A stretch of DNA of 64,000 bases from Rhea pennata (GCF_028389875.1 NC_084682.1:5280001-5344000), one strand, 5' to 3'; shown: positions 24,288-34,269, counted from the first letter of the stretch. Notes: a model not told the origin generated them from the letters alone. Translations and numbers: made by a program.

Positions 24288-27200
24288 ATGTCCCGGAAGG
24301 CGCAGCGGGCGGAGGTGTGCGCCGACTGCAGCGCCCCAGGTAAGGGCCGCCCCCGCCGCCGCCGCCCCCGCCGCCGCCTCCCCGCGGGGAGCCCCCTGCG
24401 CGCCCCCCGGCAGCGCCCGGGGGCCCCGCGCTGCACCCGCGCTGCACCCCCGGGAGTGCCCCGGCCGCCCCCCAACGTGCCCCCGCTGGGCCCTAGCCGG
24501 CCCTCCCCCCCGCCGCCGCCCGCAGCGAGGCCCCCGGTGCGCCCCAGCCCCCCCCCCCGGCACGGCCCCACCAGCCCTTCGCAGCCCCGCGGGGGTGGGG
24601 GGTGGGGGCGCACCCGGGCTGCGCCGGCTGCAGCGGGGACCCGGCCAGCGGCAGCGCGGGGGGACCCCTCTGCCCCCCCCCCCTCCGCCCCACATCGCCG
24701 AGGGGCGCCCGCTCCAGCCCGGCCCCCCCAGCCGCCCGCGCCAGGCCCGCCGCAAGCCGAAGCCTGAGCCTGGGCAAGGCGGTTCGCGCCCCCGGCAGCC
24801 CCCGCGCCGGGGGCCAGGCAGCCGCCCCGCGCCGCCGGCGGGGAGGTGGGCTGGGGGCCGCGGCGGCCCCCCACGCCGCTGCCCGCGGCCGGCCCCACCG
24901 CGCCGAATCTCGGCGGCGCTGAGCTAATGAATGAAAAGGGCCGAGCATCGCGGCTCGCTCCGAGCCGGGCCCGGAAAGCCGCCTCCGGGCGAAGGGTGTG
25001 CTGGATTTATTCCGGCCACGTGCCAAGGGCCGGATCCTGCCAGGAGAGCCGCGGGGCTCGCGTGGGAGCCGAGCTGCCCCACAGCTTCGGGCGCTCCCCT
25101 GCGCTGGCGGGCGAGCCGCGGCGCCCGGCGCTGCAGGACGGGGCCCGCCGGCCGGGCGCGGAGCATCTCGGCCAGGCTTGCCGTGCGTCAAGGATTCCTC
25201 CCGGGCTGCGGAAATGGAAACCAGTTTCTCCCAATCTCTTATCACCCGGCAGCCATGTGAGGAAATGAGTTATAAAGTCCAGCGGGCCGGTTTCCTCCCG
25301 CGCCGCCGCTTCGCCGCCCCGGGGGCTGTGCGGTGCCGTGCCGTGCCGTGCGGTGCCGCCCGGGGAGGCCCAGCCGGCAGAGCGGCGCGGGGCTCCCGGC
25401 GGGCTGCGGGGAGCCTTCCCGGCTCTGCCTGCCGCTCCCGCCGCCCGCGCGGCGGGCTGTTCCCGCGGCGCCCCGCGGCCCGGCCATCTGCGCGCGCGGA
25501 GCCGCCGGGCCCGGCCGCGCCGGCGTCGGCGGAGCGACGGGGGCCCCGCGCGCCGGCACCCCCCCGGCCGCCCTTTCTGCCGGCGCAGGAAGGAAGAGCG
25601 GGGTGGGCGGGCTGGCTCCATCGCCGCCCGCCGGGCTCTATCCGCGGGGATAACGGGAAAGGGGCCGCGGCGGCTCGCGGACCCCCGCCCGCCTGCCCGC
25701 CCTCGCCTCGTCCCTGAGCCGGGTTTGGCCGCCGGGGAGCGGCGCGGCGGGCAGGGCCCCCCCCCCCCCCCGTCGCCCGCCCCCGGGTGCCAGCGCGGAG
25801 CCGGAGCGCCCGGCGGCCTCTCAAACGGCCCTTTGTTCTCCGGCGGATACAAAGGGCCCCGGCGCGGCGGGGGCGCCCGGGGGGGGCCGCGGCACCTGCG
25901 CCCCGCGGGGCGGCCCCCCCCCCCCCCGCCGCCGCCTGTGCCCCGCCGGGGCTCGGCCGCCTTCTGCCCCCGACCCCCTTTTCCCGTTTTGCGGGGGCCC
26001 TGTTGCTACGGGAAACCTCCGCGTTCCCCCCCCCCAAGCCGCAGGCTCGCAGCGGTAGCCAGGGAAACCTCGGGGTTTCGGCCGCCCCCCCCCCCCCCAT
26101 CCCCGGCTGCGGCAGCGGGGCGGGGGGAGGCGCCCCGTGACACCCCCCCCCCCGCAGACCCCGGCTGGGCCTCCATCAACCGCGGCGTGCTCATCTGCGA
26201 CGAGTGCTGCAGCGTGCACCGCAGCCTGGGCCGCCACATCTCCATCGTCAAGCACCTGCGCCACAGCCCCTGGCCCGCCACGCTGCTCCAGGTGGGTGTC
26301 CAGCCCGGCGCGCCCCCCTGCCCCGGCCCGGCGCGCCGCCGCCCCCCCCCCGCCCTCACGCTGCCCTGCCGGCCCCCTCCCCAGATGGTGCACACCTTGG
26401 CCAGCAACGGTGCCAACTCCATCTGGGAGCACTCGCTGCTGGACCCGGCGCAGGTGCAGAGCGGGCGCCGCAAGGCCAACCCCCAGGACAAAGTGCAGTA
26501 AGTGCCGGCCGTGCCGTGCCGTGCCGTGCCGTGCCGTGGGGAGGGGGCTGCGCAGCCCCCTCAGCCCCGTCTCCTCCCCAGCCCCACCAAGTCGGAGTTC
26601 ATCCGCGCCAAGTACCAGATGCTGGCGTTCGTGCACAAGCTGCCGTGCCGGGACGACGACGGGGTCACCGCCAAGGACCTCAGCAAGGTGGGAGGCGGGC
26701 ACGGCCCCGGCGCGGCGCGGGCTGGGGGCCGGGAGCCGGCGGCCCCCCCCTCACCCCCGCCCGCCCGCCTCCCCCGCAGCAACTGCACTCGAGCGTGCGG
26801 ACGGGCAACCTGGAGACCTGCCTTCGCCTGCTCTCGCTGGGCGCCCAGGCCAACTTCTTCCACCCGGTGAGAGCCCCGCGCTGCGGGTGGAGGGGGGGGA
26901 TGCCAGGGGGGCGCGCGGGGCCGGGGGAGCCGCGCCGTGCTGAGCCGTGCCGCGCCGTGCCGCGCCGTGCCGCGCCGCAGGAGAAGGGCACCACGCCGCT
27001 GCACGTGGCCGCCAAGGCCGGCCAGATCCTGCAAGCGGAGCTGCTGGTGGTCTACGGCGCGGACCCCGGGGCGCCCGACGTCAACGGCCGGACCCCCATC
27101 GACTACGCCAGGTGAGGGGCAGCCGGGGGGGGGGGGGGCGGGCGGGGGGCCGGCGGCGGTGCCGGGGGGGGCCGCGGCTCACCGCTGCCCGCTGCCCGCA

Positions 27201-30200
27201 GGCAGGCGGCGCAGCACGAGCTGGCCGAGCGGCTGGTGGAGTGCCAGTACGAGCTGACCGACCGGCTCGCCTTCTACCTCTGCGGGAGGAAGCCGGGTGA
27301 GTGCCGGGGCGCCGGCGGGGGCCGGGGGCCGGGGCGGCGGCGGCGGGGGGGGGGGGTCCGCACTCACCGGCGCCGCTGTCTTTGCGCAGACCACAAGAAC
27401 GGGCACTACATCATCCCGCAGATGGCGGACAGGTGAGCGCCCGCCGGCCCCGCTCCAGCACCGCCGCCCCGGGGTCGGGGGGGGGGGGGAATCGGGGCTG
27501 GGGAAGGGGGTCGCGGGTTGGGGGGGGGGGTCCGTGCGCGCGCGTTTAACGTCCTGCTCTGTCCTGTTCTTCCCCCCGCTGCCTTCTCCGGAGCGCAGGG
27601 TGCGCCCCAAGTGCGTGGCACAGAGGTATAGTCCGCCGGGCTCCGGGGGTCCCCTCGCCCCCCATCCCCGTCCAGGGCGCCGGGCACACGCGGGGGGGTG
27701 GGGGGGGGGCAGCGGGCCGGGGGAGGCACCGGCTCTGTGCGTCCCCCCCCCACACACACACCTCCTCTTCCTCCTCCTCCTCCTCCTCCTCCTCCCGGCA
27801 GCCTCGACCTGTCCGAACTGGCCAAGGCGGCCAAGAAGAAGCTGCAGGCGGTGAGTGGGGCCGAGGGCGGGGGGCAGGGGGTGGCGCCCCCCCCCCCAAA
27901 CTGGCAACCCCCCGCCTGATGCTCACCCCCCCCCTCCACCCCGCTCCCCCTCCTCAGCTCAGCAACCGGCTCTTCGAGGAGCTGGCCATGGACGTGTACG
28001 ACGAGGTGGACCGCCGCGAGAACGACGCGGGTGAGCCGGGGCGCCGCGGGGCCCCCGCCCCATAGCGGCCCCGACCCCCTCCGGCGCGCCGCGGGGCCGG
28101 CGCTGGCGGCCGTCCCGGCTCGGCTCGGCTCGGCTCGGCTCGGCGCCGCTCCCGGAGGAGGAGGAGGAGGAGGAGGCCGGGACCGCAGGCCCCTCCTTCC
28201 TCATTCCTCCGGCGGGGGCCCGGGGGGCCGTTTGCTCCGCGCGGGGGGCTGCGGCGCGGGCGCAGCCCGGAGGTGGGTGCCGGTGGCGGCGTCTGTCCGT
28301 CCCCGGCGCGGGGTGGGGGGTGGGGGGCTCACGGCTGGGGGGGGGGGGCACCCCATAGCTGCGGCCAGTGGGGCACGGGCTGCGCAGAGCCCGGAGGGGG
28401 CGGCACGTCGGGGCGGCAGGGGGGGGGGGGGGGGTGGCCCTGGAGGGTCCGGGATGGGACCCCGCGGTTGGGGAGGGGGGTGCGGGATGGGGCTGGCCCC
28501 ACGGCAGCGGCGGCCGGGGGGGGGGCCGCGTCCTTCCGGCGTGCGGCGGTGCCGACGCGGCGCCCGCCCGCAGTCTGGCTGACGACGCAGAACCACAGCA
28601 CGCTGGTGACGGAGCGCAGCGCCGTGCCCTTCCTGCCCGTCAACCCCGAGTACTCGGCCACCCGCAACCAGGTGAGCCGCCCCCGGCGCCCCCCGCCCCT
28701 CCTGTTTTTATTATTATTATTATTATCACTTATTTATTCCCCCCCCCCCGCCCCGGCAGGGCCGGCAGAAGCTGGCGCGGTTCAACGCCCGGGAATTCGC
28801 CACGCTGCTCATCGACATCCTGGGCGAAGCCAAGCGCCGGCAGCAGGGGAAGAGCCTGCTGAGCCCCACAGGTGGGGGGCACGGGGGGGTGGGGGCGCGG
28901 GGGGCGCCCCGCTCCGCCCCGCCGCGGCCGCTCACCGCGCCCCCGGCCCGCAGACGCCCTCGACTACTCGCTGCGGAGCCAGAGCGACCTGGACGACCAG
29001 CACGACTACGACAGCGTCGCCTCCGACGAGGACACGGACCAGGAGCTGCTGCGCAACGCCTCGCGCAACAACCGTGCCCGGGTGAGCGCCGCCGGCCCGG
29101 CGCCCCGGGGATGGCCGCGTGGGGGGGTCCCGGCCCCCAGGGGTGGGCGACCCGGTTCCCGTGCCCCGAAGCCCAGGGGATGGCCGCGGGGGGGTCCCGG
29201 CCCCCAGGGGTGGGCGATCCCATTTCCATGCCCTGGTGCCCTGGGGATGGCCGCAGGGGCTCCCGGCCCCCAGGAGTGGGTAATCCCGTTCCCATGCCCC
29301 GAAGCCCAGGGGATGGCCACGGGGGGGTCCCGGCCCCCAGGGGTGGGCGATCCCGTTCCCATGCCCTGGTGCCCCGGGGATGGCCGCAGGGGGGTCCCGG
29401 CCCCCAGGGGTGGGCGATCCCGTTCCCGCGCCCCGAAGCCCAGGGGATGGCCGCGGGGGGGGTCCTGGCCCCCAGGAGTGGGCGATCCCGTTCCCGCGCC
29501 CCGAAGCCCAGGGGATGGCCGCGGGGGGGGTCCTGGCCCCCAGGAGTGGGCGATCCCGTTCCCGCGCCCCGAAGCCCAGGGGATGGCCACGGGGGGGTCC
29601 CGCAGTTGGTGCTGAGCACCTCTACCCGCAGAGCATGGACTCCTCGGACCTGTCGGACGGCCCCATCACGCTGCAGGAGTACCTGGAGGTGAAGAAGGCC
29701 CTGGCGGCCTCGGAGGCCAAGGTGCAGCAGCTCATGAAGGTGAACAACAGCCTGAGCGACGAGCTGCGCCGGCTGCAGCGCGAGGTGGGTGCCGGGCCGC
29801 GGGGCCGGGCCGGGGGCGCCCGGCAGCGCTCGCGGCTCACGCCCCTGCCCCGCTTCACCTCTTCCTGCAGATCCACAAGCTGCAGTCGGAAAACTCGCAG
29901 ATCCGGCAGCAGACGGGCCCCACGCACCCGGCGCCGGCCCCCAGCGAGCGCCCGGAGCACGGGCACCCCCCGGGCCCGGCCGCCGCGCACCGCCGGGACC
30001 GCCAGGCCTTCTCCATGTACGAGCCCGGCTCGGCGCTCAAGCCCTTCGGGCAGCCCGCGGAGGAGCTCGTGACGCGGCTCCAGCCCTTCGGCTCCAGCGT
30101 GAGTGCGGCGGGCGCGCGGCGCTCCCGGCACGGCGGCGGCCCCCCCCCCCCCCCCTCCGCCGGGCGCCCCCGCGGCCGCGCGCCCTGCGCGGCTCCGCTC

Positions 30201-31582
30201 TCGCTGCGAACCCCTCCGGGGTGCTGAGCTGCAGCCGCCCCGGCGGGGTGGCGACGTCCCCGGTGGGGTTGGGGGGGGGGTGGCCCCCTCCTCGGCGGAG
30301 GGCCGCGGGCACCTCTTAACCTCCCGTGTGTCGCCAGGAGGCGGAGGACGAGGCTCTGTACCCCGTGCACATCCCGGCCAGCGTGTACCGGGTAAGGGGC
30401 CGCATCCTGCGCGGCCCGCGGGGCCCCTGCACGGCGCCGGCGGCGGCCGCGGGCGGCTCCCCGGCGTCCCCCGCGCCCGTCCTCTCCCGCCCGCCACCGC
30501 GACCCCCTTTCCCCCCCGCCCCCTCCTCCCCGCTTCCAGCGCCGTCTTTCCCCCCTCCAGATCCGGAAAGGTGTGTCTGCCTCCTCGGTGCCCTTTCCCC
30601 CGTCCTCCCCGCTGCTCTCCTGCCCGCCCGACGGTGCCCGGCACATGGTGACGTACCGGGTGGCAGCTCCCGGGGAGGGGGCCGGCGGGACCCCCAGCCC
30701 CCGCCGTGGGGCCGGGGCCGGGCAGAGCTTGATGCTGCCTCTTCTCCCCCCCCCCCCGTCCCGCTCCCAGAGCAAGCTGGACCGGCACGGCAGCGGCACC
30801 GACAGCGACTACGACAACACGCAGGCGGGTGAGCTCCTGCTCAGGTGAGCGCCGGGCCGGGGGCCGCGCCGGGGGCCGGGGCGGGTGGGCAGGCGGGCGG
30901 CCCTCACCCCCCGCGCCCCCCACACCCCCCCCCAGCGTGGAGGGGAAGCGGTTCGTGGAGCTGAGCAAGGAGGAGGACTTTGCGCACGAGCTGGACCCGC
31001 TGGACGGGGAGCTGGACCCGGGGCTGCCCAGCACCGAGGACGTCATCCTCAAAACCGAGCAGGTCACCAAGAACATCCAGGAGCTGCTGCGGGCTGCGCA
31101 GGAGTCCAAGCACGACAGGTGGGGCTGGGGCGGGGGTCCAGCCCCCCGCGGCCCCTCGGAGGCGGCCCCCCCCCCCCCCAGGGCCCAGCGCTGACCCCTC
31201 TGCTCGCCCCCAGCTTCGTGCCCTGCTCGGAGAAGATCCACTCGGCCGTCACGGAGATGGCTTTGCTCTTCCCCAAGGTAGGCGGGCGCGGGGGCGGCCG
31301 CGGCGGGCGCCGTGCCCCCGGGGGGCCTGGCGCCCACCTCGTGTCCGTGTGTCCCCCCCGCCCCTGCAGAAGCCGGCGCTGGAGACGGTGCGGAGCTCCC
31401 TGCGGCTGCTCAACGCCAGCGCCTACCGGCTGCAGAGCGAGTGCCGCAAGACGGTGCCGCCGGAGCCGGGCGCCGCCGTGGACTACCAGCTCCTGACGCA
31501 GCAGGTCATCCAGTGCGCCTACGACATCGCCAAGGCCGCCAAGCAGCTGGTCACCATCACCACGCGGGAGAAGAAGCAGTGA
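24288..31582 (+). CDS. GIT1: ARF GTPase-activating protein GIT1, complete coding region (758 or 767 aa)
   Basis: Exons: 24288-24339, 26158-26291, 26385-26497, 26582-26687, 26780-26866, 26981-27111, 27202-27296, 27390-27432, (27599-27625 optional), 27802-27850, 27958-28030, 28574-28671, 28760-28871, 28954-29081, 29632-29784, 29871-30098, 30338-30391, 30561-30647, 30771-30844, 30936-31118, 31214-31277, 31370-31582. Phases close to 758 aa, or 767 with the microexon (human 761/770). Residues 1-124 are the ARF-GAP domain, with zinc ligands Cys11, Cys14, Cys31, Cys34 and the arginine finger Arg39 all present. Ankyrin repeats lie at about 130-225 (KGTTPLHVAAKAGQ), the Spa2-homology domain binding PIX at about 265-360, a coiled coil at 408-460 and the paxillin-binding FAT-like bundle to the end (TTREKKQ). 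GIT1 inactivates ARF6 and scaffolds PIX/PAK at focal adhesions, endosomes and synapses; chicken p95-APP1 is the avian orthologue. GIT2 is excluded by the SMYEPGSALKPFG segment and by synteny. Confidence 0.96.
24340..26157 (+). other. GIT1: GIT1 intron 1 (1.8 kb)
   Basis: It separates the 17-codon first coding exon from the rest of the ARF-GAP domain. It contains a less GC-rich block at about 24920-25285 (with CCACGTG at 25016-25022 and TCTTATCACC near 25236), a GTGCC pentamer run at about 25330-25357, a SOX-like inverted repeat (25827-25858) and paired GGGAAACCTC elements (26010-26071). No coding sequence was recognised. Confidence 0.75.
25827..25858. promoter_or_regulatory. Inverted pair of SOX-like motifs in GIT1 intron 1
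   Basis: GGCCCTTTGT (25827-25836) and ACAAAGGGCC (25849-25858) form a perfect 10-bp inverted repeat with a 12-bp spacer. The left arm extends to CCTTTGTT, whose complement AACAAAGG is the SOX consensus. A palindromic SOX arrangement suits dimeric SOXE factors, though the spacer is longer than typical. Confidence 0.4.
26509..26538. repeat. GTGCC pentanucleotide repeat in GIT1 intron
   Basis: Six GTGCC units in the 84-nt intron 26498-26581. A related CCGTGCCGCG 10-mer repeats three to four times at 26945-26979, directly against the acceptor of the exon at 26981. Confidence 0.85.
27599..27625 (+). CDS. GIT1: GIT1 27-nt alternative microexon
   Basis: Between exons 27390-27432 and 27802-27850, GAGCGCAG precedes and GTATAG follows a 27-nt segment. 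It keeps phase (2 nt carried in, 2 carried out) and inserts nine residues, giving DRVRPKCVAQSLDL in place of DSLDL. The insertion point, near residue 254 just before the PIX-binding domain, fits the 9-residue difference between the human 761 and 770 aa isoforms. Pyrimidine-rich TCTGTCCTGTTCTTCCCC and a TGC close to the acceptor resemble neural-microexon context (PTBP1, SRRM4). Inclusion in tissue is not provable here. Confidence 0.7.
27764..27797 (+). repeat. GIT1: (CTC)n tract forming a GIT1 3' splice-site pyrimidine run
   Basis: CCTCCTCTTCCTCC repeats run up to the CCCGGCAG acceptor of the exon starting at 27802, preceded by a short CA run. This is the acceptor competing with the microexon, so its strength could set the splice choice. 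Confidence 0.7.
28115..28144. repeat. CGGCT pentanucleotide repeat in GIT1 intron
   Basis: Five or more CGGCT units, the complement of the GAGCC-type repeat seen at the CORO6 and ANKRD13B promoters, followed by a GGA triplet run (28155-28174). Inside intron 28031-28573. Confidence 0.85.
28705..28728. repeat. (TTA)n microsatellite in an 88-nt GIT1 intron
   Basis: TTATTATTATTATTATTATC-type sequence lies within the very short intron 28672-28759, followed by C-rich sequence and GGCAG. Confidence 0.85.
29105..29606 (+). repeat. GIT1: 67-bp minisatellite filling a GIT1 intron
   Basis: Successive GGGGATGGCC landmarks have their ATGG at 29111, 29180, 29247, 29313, 29380, 29447, 29515 and 29583, giving periods of 66-69 bp and about 7.5 copies. 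Each unit carries GGTCC(C/T)GGCCCCCAGG and GGCGATCCCGTTCCC. The array takes up nearly all of intron 29082-29631. All frames stay open across it because the unit has no stop triplets; no peptide is implied. Confidence 0.92.
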
Positions 31583-32015
31583 GCCCCCGGCGCCGCGCCG
31601 CCTCGCCCGCGATCATTTGATTTTTTTTTTTTTTTCCTCCCCCCTTTTTTTTTTTTTCTCCTCCGCGCGGGCGCCCTGCCGAGCCGGCGGAGGAGCCGGT
31701 GCTGAGCGCGTCCTCCGGCCGAGGCCCGCGGTGGGGGCCCGCGCCCCCTCCTCTCTGTGTATATATATATTTCCCCCCCGTCCCGTGCCCGGAGCCGCTG
31801 CCGCGCGCCGTGCCGCCCGCGCCCCTAACTTATCCCGCACCGAGCGCGCGGAGCCGCCCGCGGCGGCGGGGATGCGACCCCCCCCCCACCTCGCCGCCTG
31901 CGGCATTACACTGGACCGGGGGGGGGGGTGCGCGCGGCGGGGGCCCCCGGCCGCCCCCGGCCCCGCTCTACCCCCCGTCTTGTACATTTGTATCAATAAA
32001 GATGTGAGCGTCGCA
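31583..32015 (+). other. GIT1: GIT1 3'UTR
   Basis: About 0.43 kb follows the TGA (31580-31582), with T-rich runs at 31620-31660 and TATATATATA near 31760, ending after AATAAA at 31995-32000. Cleavage is inferred about 15-20 nt downstream. Confidence 0.8.
31995..32000 (+). terminator. GIT1: Polyadenylation signal AATAAA, GIT1
   Basis: TATCAATAAAGATGTGAG is a canonical signal, the first after the GIT1 stop, with GT-rich sequence following. Confidence 0.85.
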
Positions 32016-32328
32016 CGGGCCCCCGCCTGCCTCCGCTGCTCGGGGTGGGGGGGTCGCTGCGGGGGTCCGCCACCCTCAGCCAGGTCCCCAGCCGATGGGT
32101 GCCTGGGGCTGCTGGCCTGGAGGAGGAGGAGGAGGAGAAGGAGGAGGAAGGCTCGGGGTGGTGCTGGTGTTGGGGGGGGGGGGAATCCTAGCGCTGCTGG
32201 GAGAGGTGGGGGATTGTTTGGGGGCAAAAATAAGAGGTGGTGCTCGTGGGGGCACCCAGAGCCCCCCCCCGGCCATGCTGCAGCGCCCCCCCCCCCCCGG
32301 GAGCTGGTGGGGAAAAGTGGGCCAAAAC

Positions 32329-32329
<1 letters not shown>

Positions 32330-32365
<36 letters not shown>
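32330..32365 (+). repeat. Homopolymeric A36 run
   Basis: Thirty-six consecutive A residues. No target-site duplication or retroposed body was recognised upstream, so I do not call it a retroposon. Confidence 0.9.
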
Positions 32366-32367
<2 letters not shown>

Positions 32368-32533
32368 TGGAGGAGGGGAGCTAAACACGGGTATTTCTGT
32401 GGCTAAACCCAGTGATTTTGGGGGCAGCCCCCTGTTGCGGCAGCACGGCCTGGGGGTGTGCAAAGTCTAAGGGGGGGGTGCCGGGGCAGCGGCTGCCCCC
32501 TAGCCCCCCCCCCCAATTACAGCTGCAAAAGCG

Positions 32534-32579
32534 GTTGTCATAGCAACGGGCATGCACTGCATCTCGTTGCCACGGTAAC
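32534..32579. promoter_or_regulatory. Tandem RFX X-box palindromes
   Basis: GTTGTCATAGCAAC (32534-32547) and GTTGCCACGGTAAC (32566-32579) match the X-box consensus GTNRCC-NN-RGYAAC, the first with one mismatch and the second perfectly. They share strand and 2-bp spacing and start 32 bp apart. RFX factors bind such sites in promoters of ciliary, neuronal and MHC genes. Here they lie beyond the 3' ends of both neighbouring genes. Confidence 0.6.
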
Positions 32580-32818
32580 GGGGACGGCAATGCTGCAGTG
32601 CAGCGACCTGGGACCCCTGCGCAGCCCCGCTGGTTCTCGGGGACCCCAAAGGGCCCGCACTGGGGTAGCCCAGCTCGACCCAGCCCGGCCGGCTGCGCCC
32701 GGCCACCCGCGTCCCGGACGAGCTGCGCCGCAGCGGGAGCCGGAGGGGGAGCGGGCAGGCGTCACCCCCTCCCCACTGCCTCGGAAACGCAAGCAGACAC
32801 TCCACGTACTAAAATTAC

Positions 32819-32824
32819 TTTATT
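32819..32824 (-). terminator. TAOK1: Polyadenylation signal AATAAA, TAOK1
   Basis: TTTATT on the plus strand, at the sharp change from GC-rich to A/T-rich sequence. It is the most distal canonical signal before the gap and gives a 3'UTR of the expected size. Confidence 0.75.
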
Positions 32825-34269
32825 ACAGTTGATTTTTTAACATTTCCTTTGCTATGATACAAAGGATACTTACAAACAAAATATTACATATGACCTTTTT
32901 TTTTTTTTTTCCTTTTTTTCTCTTCTCGTATTTTTCTGACAACTTGGTAACAGCTTTAAATGCACAATCTATACAATTAATACAGGTTATATATGAGCTA
33001 TAATGTATGTTGAACCAGAAGAATACCAGAATACTGACAATATACTGTACATTAAGCCTTACCAGTTAGTGCTTGTGGCATTTTCTACAAGAAAAGGAAA
33101 ACGCACACCTGTAGGTTCACTCACTCATACCAGCTGGTGCTACCAGACACCGAAGCAGGAAGGAGTTCAATTCCCCCGTTTAAATCCTTCGTGACCCATC
33201 ACTGTAGGTGCTGGGCCTGGAAACCTCAGACCAGTGTTCATAGTAAAACAGCAGATATATGTGTGTTTGTAACTAACGCGCTGCAGCACGCCACCGCGCC
33301 GGCCGGGTGCCGCGGCCCCGCACCGCAGCAGCCCGGCTGCGCTGGCGCCGCGTTGCTAAACCCGGGTGACTGCCCCCGAGCGAAGGGCCACCGGACCGGC
33401 CTTGGTGCTGGGGCCTGGCGCTGGGCGAGCTCTTGGACTTCCCTGTGGAAAGGGAGGGAAGAGGAGGAGGGGAGGAAGAGCAGCAGCTTTGCTGCGATCA
33501 GCAGGCACACACGGGTGCCGCGGGACGAACCTGCAGCACGAGGCGCCCAGCTGCACCCGCAGCGCGAGCCCGGGAACCGCGGCCGGGCGGGTGCAGCTAA
33601 AGCTGGACTTGCACTGCTGCAGGTGCACGTGTTTTCCCCCCCCCCACCCCCGCCCCAGGGCTACTTTGGGCTGAGAAAGGTACATTTTTGTTTGTGTGTG
33701 TGTTCGTTTTTAAAGCAACCAACTAGTGAAGTGTTTTTAGCAGACTGGCAAAAGCCTGGCATTTGCACAGAAGCTGCAAATGGGAATAGCCATCCCCTCC
33801 TCTCGCCCACTGCATCCTATCCCAGAAAAGCCCAAACTTGGTGGAAAAAAGAAAAGAAAAAGAACAGAGGTATGGGATGGGGAAAAGGGTGGGGGAAAAA
33901 TACCAGGTTTGAGTTAACATTTCTTCGACTTCACACAATGCTTGTGCAAAAAGAAACAAAACAAAACCCCAACCAAACAAAAACCAAACCCAGAAACATG
34001 CTGGAAATAATGAGAACAAATGGAAAGTAATATATAAAATTAAAAATATAAATAGGATGTCTGGCTGACTGGTAGAAGAATAGGTCATTTAGGTTACAAA
34101 AAGGAATATACATTCAAGAGGCTCTGAACCCAGTGGGGTAACTGATGTTAAACTCGTGTTAATAGTTAGGCTAGAATTCTCAAGTTTGTCTTTAAAAATC
34201 TTCACAATACAAGCAAGCTATTTTTTTTTTAAATATACACTATACACACCTCACACAGCGTCTCCTACC

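Larger units (their letters stand above)
32016..32800. other. Gap between convergent GIT1 and TAOK1 3' ends
   Basis: Only about 0.8 kb. It contains a GGA-rich run (32119-32150), a 36-nt A run (32330-32365) and two X-box palindromes (32534-32579). Human has TP53I13 and ABHD15 here; no open frame in the gap resembles either. Confidence 0.75.

Noticed and set aside
22651-24898. Several 100-560-codon frames on both strands between ANKRD13B and GIT1
   Set aside because: All are compositional, mutually overlapping and made of Ala/Gly/Pro/Arg runs; no conserved motif.
29105-29606. Tandem array considered as CRISPR-like or as a repeat protein
   Set aside because: Head-to-tail copies without unique spacers, inside a vertebrate intron, with a period not divisible by three. 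It is a minisatellite.
32330-32365. Poly-A run as the tail of a processed pseudogene
   Set aside because: No coding or SINE body precedes it and no flanking direct repeat was seen.
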